Part shown: piece by piece, positions 57,701 through 64,000 of the stretch | How the letters are laid out: the number at the start of each line of letters is the position of its first letter | Position numbering within the stretch: the first letter of the stretch is position 1 | From: Anodontia alba | Taxonomy: Eukaryota > Mollusca > Bivalvia > Lucinida > Lucinidae | Assembly: GCA_964016985.1 (NCBI GenBank) | Contig: OZ024827.1 | Coordinates: 19,113,275-19,177,274 of the forward strand | Direction: 5' to 3' | Length of the DNA stretch: 64,000 nucleotides | The notes under the pieces: generated by a model | Told to the model about the DNA's origin: nothing | Seen by the model: the letters and a program-made list of their open reading frames with translations, nothing else | Databases searched by the model: none | Position numbers and translations under genes: made by a program

Positions 57701-59670
57701 TCGGAAACAGATACATATGGAAGACAGCCGTATTCTGAAAACAGACAAGAGATATACTTTATTTCTGAAGCAACTGCCGATGAAGCACAGCTATTTTCCA
57801 AAACTTTATATGACAGTATAACTCAATTTGTTTACACAGAATAGTCATTTATAAATACTGTACATATTTTACATTCATGTGTCGACTATTGAATATAATC
57901 AATTCATTATAGCATAACTTCCAGGAAGAGCACAGACCTGGACGCTATCTGATACGCCATTCGTTAGTTTAGGCTAACAGTGAACTTATTTTTACAGAGT
58001 CTAGACTGGACAGATTGGTTTCTTAACATGTAAAGGTCATTTAGGGCTTAAAACTAAGAGTGACTTTAAATATGTAATAGTCAGCTCAAGGAAAGTAAAT
58101 AGGGTAAATGATGGATTTGTAATATAGCGTAAAATGCAATTTATGCTTTATAGTCTTGGTGTTAGCTCAAAAAACAATGACTGGGACGCGAGCTTACGGT
58201 TAATCTGACACACCTTTATAATATGGATTATCATTTCTTTATGGTTAGTTCGTAATGTTAATAACTAATAAAACTGGGGCGCCACCTCATGATACATCAT
58301 TGCATCTCTGCATATCTAAAGCATTTATTATTCAACAGTTAAATTGAGGGCAATATAAACTTATATAGTCATTAGATTTATCCGATAACATGACAATAGT
58401 CACTTTAGTTACTACCAAAATATTGTTTTTCTCCACTGACACAATTTATCCGATTAAATGACAAAGTATATCAAATAACATTATTGTCAGCAAATATTGT
58501 TTCTTCTCAATTGAAACAATAATGCTTTCCTTATCTTTCCTTCTTTTGGTGCGCCTTGAGTGCTACCCAATTGTGGCATGTACAAGGTGTCTTCATTTTT
58601 ATGTTTTTATTTACTCACAACCTAAAGAAGGGGTTAAACAAGAAAAGAGAAGTGACCGCTTCTATCGTGAATGCCTAGTTACATTGGAAAGTCTAGGATA
58701 TTGCTGTTTAACAAGTGGTCTTATTGCGCTTTGGCTACCAGTTTGTGAGGTGATCGCCACGAGTGTCATCATCGTGATTTAATTTGATATACACGTTTTT
58801 CTGTGATTTTTTTTTCTGATTGAGAGGGAGCCTTTTTGCGAGCCGAATAATCATTATGTTGTTTTACAACAATTGAACCTATGGAGAAGATTTTGCGAGA
58901 ATAAAATTGATTAATTCCCACCCACCCCCTTGTAAATTTTGCTACTTGTCGTTTGTCATATTCGTTGTCTTATTGTTGTGTTTACTGGGTTCTGTCCAGC
59001 AATGTGATCAACTTGTTGTTAAGGTGCTTAAAACAGTTTTACTCGCGGGAAACCTCACTTTTAATTCTGATGCAGCTCTAGATTAGAAATATATGTTATA
59101 ACCCCATAGGGGTCCTCTAACTATTAAGCAAAATCTTTGTGACGTTACCTTCATGCCAAATCCCCGTCTACCGTTTTCAATATTCGCATGCAATCAAAAG
59201 CGTTCATACAAATAAACCAAATAAAAATAGTATCAGCAATTACAGGAAGAGCCATAGACTGGCTCTAGTCTCCAGTGACTTTTTGTTCCGTAAACTGCTT
59301 GATAGTCCACTAAAATAAAACCAAAATGATAGCATGGATTTTGAAGCCATGATATTATTTTGATTTTATTTCAGTGGATTATCAAACAAAATTATAAGAA
59401 AAAAAATAGTCACTGGAGCCAGTTTGATAGTCCATTAAAATAAAACTAAAATAATATTATGACTAAACATTTGAAACAGTGTGAAATACTAACGACGGAA
59501 AAAATCCCAGAAAAAAATCATAAAGAAAGAGCCAAAAAAATCACATTTTTAACCAATTCCTGTTGACGTGAATTTATTCATACTGTCGCCTCTATAAGGA
59601 CAGCAAAAACAAATGAAACAGTATGGAATACTTACGATGGTTCTAAAATGGCCCAGAAGTAATTTCAACA
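57700..59670. other. Stretch without recognisable gene
   Basis: Unique-looking AT-rich sequence. An 86-codon frame at 58522-58782 has a hydrophobic start but no splice or family support. 59030-59130 carries the GCGGGAAACCTCACTTTTAA block shared with 21420-21490. Confidence 0.5.
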
Positions 59671-60325
59671 GCCCCACCCGAAAATTTGCCTTTACAGATA
59701 AATTCCAATGGGATTTCTATCTTCGTTAGTATTCTACACTGTTAACATCCAAGCCAAAGTCGATAAAACAGTGTCGAATGCAATAGTCCATAGTACATTG
59801 TGGAATACTAACGAAGATAGAAACTCGACTGAAATTTATATAGGGAGAGAAATGTTTTCCCACTAGTATTCCAAGTGCCTTTTTCCGACAAGGCTTAAAA
59901 ATTCAGGGGTTTTCCAAGTGTCTTTCTGTCCGTATTAGGGTGTAAAACTAACCAAATGTTAAGTAGAGAATTTGATGTATTTGTGAAATGTCCAAATGTC
60001 AAGTAGAAGATCTGGTGAATTTGTGAAATGTCCAAATGTCATCTAGAGAATTTAGGAAATTTGTCAAATTCCTTAAATTTCACAATGGACAGTGTGGAAT
60101 ACTAAAGAAGATAGAAACCCCATTGAAATTTATCTGTAAAGGCAATTTCATATTAGAAAAAAGTTACATATAAACCATGTAAAAAATATGGTCGCGTCGT
60201 TATATAGGGAGAGAAAATTTTCTGAAAACATATATAGCCTTTTAATAGTGTGGAATACAGCAGTACATAGGGCAGTGTGGAATACTAACGAAGATAGAAA
60301 CTCCATGGATTTTAGTCAAAAAATA

Positions 60326-60358
<33 letters not shown>

Positions 60359-60909
60359 ATAAAAGTTACACTTAAAGTGTAAAAAAGTGGTCGCTTTGCT
60401 ATACAGGGAGAGATTTATTTTTCCACTTGTATTCAAAGTGTCTTTTTTCCGACTAGCTATAAAACGTCACGGGTTTTTCAAGTGTCTTTCTGTCCGTACT
60501 AGCTGTAAAAGTATCCAAACATATAGCAAAGACTCTGATGAATGTGAAATGTCCAAATGTTAAGTAGAGAATTTGGTGAATTTGTGAATTGTCCAAATGT
60601 CACCTAGAAAATGTATGGAACTTGTGAATCGCCAAATTCCTTAAATTTCACAATGGACAGTGTGGAATACTAGCGAAGATAGAAACTACGTTGAAATTGA
60701 ACAGTACTGGCATATTTTTCTTAGAAAAAAGTTTCATATAAACCATTTAAAAAATGGTGTCGCGTCGCTATATAGAGAGAAATCTTTCTGAATATATATA
60801 TATAGGCTAGCCAGGATTTTTAAATAATGTGGAATACAGTAGAATAGAAACAACATTGACAGCATTTTTTTTTTTTTTTTTTTTTTTGAAAAGTTACATA
60901 TAAACGTAA

Positions 60910-62696
60910 ACAAGAGGCCCGCGGGCTACGGTTCGCTCACCTGAGTGACATAGCCACTGCAGACATGCAGATGTTATGCAACATTTTTCCAATCCTATCA
61001 TCGCAACTAATGAAAATATCATCATATGAGCAGTTCTTAGTTTTGAAGAAGAATATATGGGCCTGACAATCAATGGAGTATGATCATTTGAATAAACTAT
61101 CAATCACATTTCAACAGAAGGATCAATGTGAAATTTGGTGGAAACTGGATAAGTGGTTTCTGAAGAATCATGATTTTATACATGTAAACAGCACAGTGGC
61201 ATAGAAATATTATAAATATAAACTTAGATTTCCAATCAGAACAATTTTAACTATTGTTGATCTACAAGTCACTTCGATACTTTCAATATAAATGTATATG
61301 GCCCAAACAAATGGGGAAGCAAATTTGACCTTGGAGGTAAAAAGGTCAAATGTCAACATAGAACCATCATTTTAGCAATTTTGGTAGATCTCCTGTCCTC
61401 CATAATTTGTGCAAAGATTAGGACCCAGGGCTTATTTGGTTATGGAAAAGAAGAATTTTAAAGGTTTTTAACATATATGGGCATGGCAGCCATTTTGATC
61501 AATGGACCATACCCATTTTAGCAATCTTTCATTCTCCTGCCCACGGAGGCTCCGCATGAAATTTGAGCAACACTGGCCCGGAGGCTTCAGAGGAAAAGCC
61601 ATTTGAAATTATCAACATTTTTTCCATACAAATGTATGGGACTCATACAAATGCATACAGAAGCAAACTTGACCTCTCCGTAAAAAGGTTAAATGTCAAT
61701 GTATGACAATTATTTTAGCAACTTTGGTAGACCGCCCGTTCCAGATGATATATGCAAAGATTCAGCCACAAGCCATCCTCGGTTTCGGAGAATAAGATTT
61801 TTAAATGTTTTTCCCATACAAATGCATAAGGAAGCAAACTTGACCTTGCCGTAAAAAGGTCAAATGTAAATGTATGACTTTTACTTTAGCAACTTTGGTA
61901 GACCCCCTGTCCCCAATGATTTATGCAAACATTCAGACCCAAAGCATCCTCGGTTCTAGAGAAGAAGATTTTTTAAGGTTTTTACCATATATGGGCATGG
62001 CGGCCATCTTGGTCAACGAACCGTGACCGTTTTAGCAATCTTTTGTTCCCCCTAACTAAGGAGGCTCCATATGAAATTTGAGCAAAATTGGCCCATAGGC
62101 TCCAGAGAAGTTGTTTGAAATTCTGAACTTTTTTCCAATACAAATGCATAAGGAAGCAAAATTGACCTTACCGTACAAAGGTCAAATGTCAATGTACGAC
62201 CATTATTTTAATAATTTTGGTAGCCCTCCTGTTCCCGAAGATATATGCAAAGATTCAGCCATAAGGCATGCTCGGTTTTGGAGAAGAAAATTTTTAAAGG
62301 TTTTTCCCATACAAATGCATAGGGAAGCAAACGACCTTACCGTAAAAAGGTCAAACGTCAACGTACAATAATTCTTTTAGCAATTTTGGTAGAACTCCCC
62401 TCCCCGATGATTCCTGCAAAGGTTCAGCCCCATGGCATTCTCGGTTCTAGAGGAGAAGATTTTTAAAAGTTTTTACCATATATGGGCGTGGTGGCCATCT
62501 TGATCAACGGACCATGACCATTTTAGCAATCTTTCGTTCCCCCATCCTAAGGAGGCTCCATATGAAATTTGAGCAAAATTGGCTCAGCGGCTTCAGAGGA
62601 GAAGTCGTTTGAAAATGTTAACGGACGGACGCACGGACGACGGACGAAAAGTGATCACAATAGCTCATCCTGAGCAGAGTTCAGGTGAGCTAAAAA
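60910..62696 (+). mobile_element. 1.8-kb composite dispersed element
   Basis: Starts ACAAGAGGCCCGCGGGCTAC with GCTCACCTGAGT. Ends with ACGGACGGACGCACGGACGA, GATCACAATAGCTCA and CAGGTGAGCTAAAAA. The ends contain short inverted GCTCACCTGA/TCAGGTGAGC. The inside repeats a module (CAAACTTGACCTT, CCGTAAAAAGGTCAAATGTC, TTTTAGCAACTTTGGTAGA) about five times. I know elements with this opening and ending as very common in bivalve DNA. It encodes no protein and interrupts the tandem array. Confidence 0.75.
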
Positions 62697-63326
62697 TGTG
62701 ACCGCGCCACTATATAAGGAGAAATTTATCCCCTCCCCCCCGCCTCCAGCACCCTATTAATCCGTATAAGGATTCGGTGGCGGGGGGGCGGGGTTCCAAG
62801 TGTCTTTCTGTCCGTACTAGGCTGTAAAAATTTCCAAATGTCAAGTAGAGAATTTGACGATTTTGTGAATTGTCTAAATGTCATTTAGAGAACTTAAGGA
62901 ATTTGTGAATTACTAATTCCTTAAATTTCATTTTAGACACACGTGTGGAATACTAACGAAGATAGAAACTCCATTGAAATTTATCAGTAAAGGCATTTTT
63001 GTTTCTTAGATAAAAAAAATATATATATAATCATGTATAAAATGTGGTCTCGTCACTATATATAGAGAGAAAATTTTCTGAAAACAAATACAGCCTAGCC
63101 AGGATTTTTAAAACAGTGTGGAAATCAGTAATCCATAGGACAGTGTGGAAAACTATCGAAGACAGAAAATCAATGGATTTTAGTCAAAAAATAGCGATTT
63201 TTGTTTTTTTTGTTTTGAAAAACAGTTACATATAAACCATTTTAATAAAATGTAGTCGAATCGCTATATTGGGAGAGATTTTTCCCACTAGTATTCCAAG
63301 TATCCTTTCTTTTCGACTAGGCTATA

Positions 63327-63606
63327 CATTACGAAAACACGCCTATTCAAATTTATTGAAAATTTCACCACCAAAAAAACTGAACGTTTTCAGAAAAAAA
63401 TTCTGATATTTTTCCTACTTCTGCTCAAAACATAGATTGTGGGTACTCGTTAGAACCGCCTCGACGAGGCGGTTCTAACGAATACTCACAATCTATGTTT
63501 TTGAGCAGAAATATGAAAAATAATGTATACCACTGTAAACCCCACTTTTACTATATAAAAGTGGGGTTTAAGGGGGTCAAAATTATATAGGTATCTTTTC
63601 GTGGTG
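63327..63606 (-). mobile_element. HP-MITE copy inside the tandem array
   Basis: Reverse, complete, left end CATTACGAAAACACGCC and right end GTATCTTTTCGTGGTG. Hairpin turn CTCGACGAGG intact. It interrupts one 370-bp half-unit. Confidence 0.87.
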
Positions 63607-64000
63607 AAAATTCAGGGTTTTTAATGTGTCTTTCTGCCCATATTAGGCTGTAAAATATCCAAATAACAAGTTGAGAATCTGATGAATGTGAAATATCCAA
63701 ATGTCAAGTAGAGAATTTGTGAATTGTAAAAATGTCATCCAGAGAGGGAGATTTGTGAATCACCAAATTCTTTAAATTTCACAATGGACAGTATGGAATA
63801 CTAACCAAGATAGAAACTTTATTAAAATTTATCAGAAGAAGCATTATTTTTTTTCTTAGAAAAAAAGTTACATAAAAAACCATGGAAAAATGGGTCGCAA
63901 TGCATTTTAGGGAGATTTTTTTTTTCAACTAGTATTCCAAGTTTCTGTTCATATTAGGCTGTAAAATATCCAAAAATCAGTTAGAGAATTTGATGAATTT

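Larger units (their letters stand above)
59680..64000. repeat. Higher-order tandem array, ~567-bp unit
   Basis: The marker GTGGAATACTAACGAAGATA recurs (with changes) near 59808, 60089, 60280, 60657, 62942, 63139 and 63787. Spacings alternate about 190 and about 370 bp once the insertions are removed, giving a two-part unit of about 567 bp. Other unit marks are CCAAATGTCAAGTAGAGAAT, TTCCTTAAATTTCACAATGG and AAAAAGTTACATATAAACCA. A first partial unit at 59680-59745 is inverted. The array runs off the window. Confidence 0.82.

Noticed and set aside
58522..58782. 86-codon frame with hydrophobic start
   Set aside because: Resembles a signal peptide only superficially. No family match, no promoter or poly-A signal recognised.

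Overview
The window looks like nuclear DNA of an invertebrate, most likely a bivalve mollusc. This is inferred from the intron-rich gene, the AT-rich and repeat-dense background, and repeat styles I associate with bivalves: palindromic MITEs, the CCCAGCGGGCAC-type elements and the long ACGGACGGACG-ending element. I cannot name the species from sequence alone.

Only one host gene is supported. It runs on the + strand from at least 7564 to 53066 and encodes five scavenger receptor cysteine-rich (SRCR) domains. Each domain is split over an 'a' exon (about 140 bp, 2 Cys) and a 'b' exon (179-188 bp, 4 Cys). A short cysteine-rich terminal exon with a stop codon follows. All ten internal junctions fit one phase pattern: phase 2 inside each domain, phase 1 between domains and before the last exon. 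The six-cysteine, two-exon layout is that of group A SRCR domains. The first exon found opens in phase 1, so the 5' end of the gene, including any signal peptide, is not seen and probably lies upstream of the window.

Introns and flanks are mostly repeats. The dominant one is a palindromic MITE of about 280 bp, here called HP-MITE, with about 31 full, truncated, split or rearranged copies. Some copies are split by other elements: a 5'-truncated LINE at 22292-25793 and a 4.9-kb element with roughly 400-bp terminal inverted repeats at 33312-38253. Other retroelements are a LINE 3' end at 8205-9310 and a decayed Penelope-like element with an N-terminal GIY-YIG domain at 54390-57700 on the - strand, with 3' fragments of the latter elsewhere. 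A Lys/Arg-rich dispersed repeat has inserted into both the LINE and the Penelope-like element.

Region by region: 0-7.5 kb is repeats plus a - strand transposase fragment. 7.5-53 kb is the SRCR gene with repeat-filled introns, including a 1.1-kb palindrome and a 54-bp minisatellite at 17.5-20.1 kb. 53-57.7 kb holds the Lys/Arg-rich repeat and the Penelope-like element. 57.7-59.6 kb is largely unassigned. 59.7-64 kb is a higher-order tandem array interrupted by a 1.8-kb composite element and an HP-MITE.
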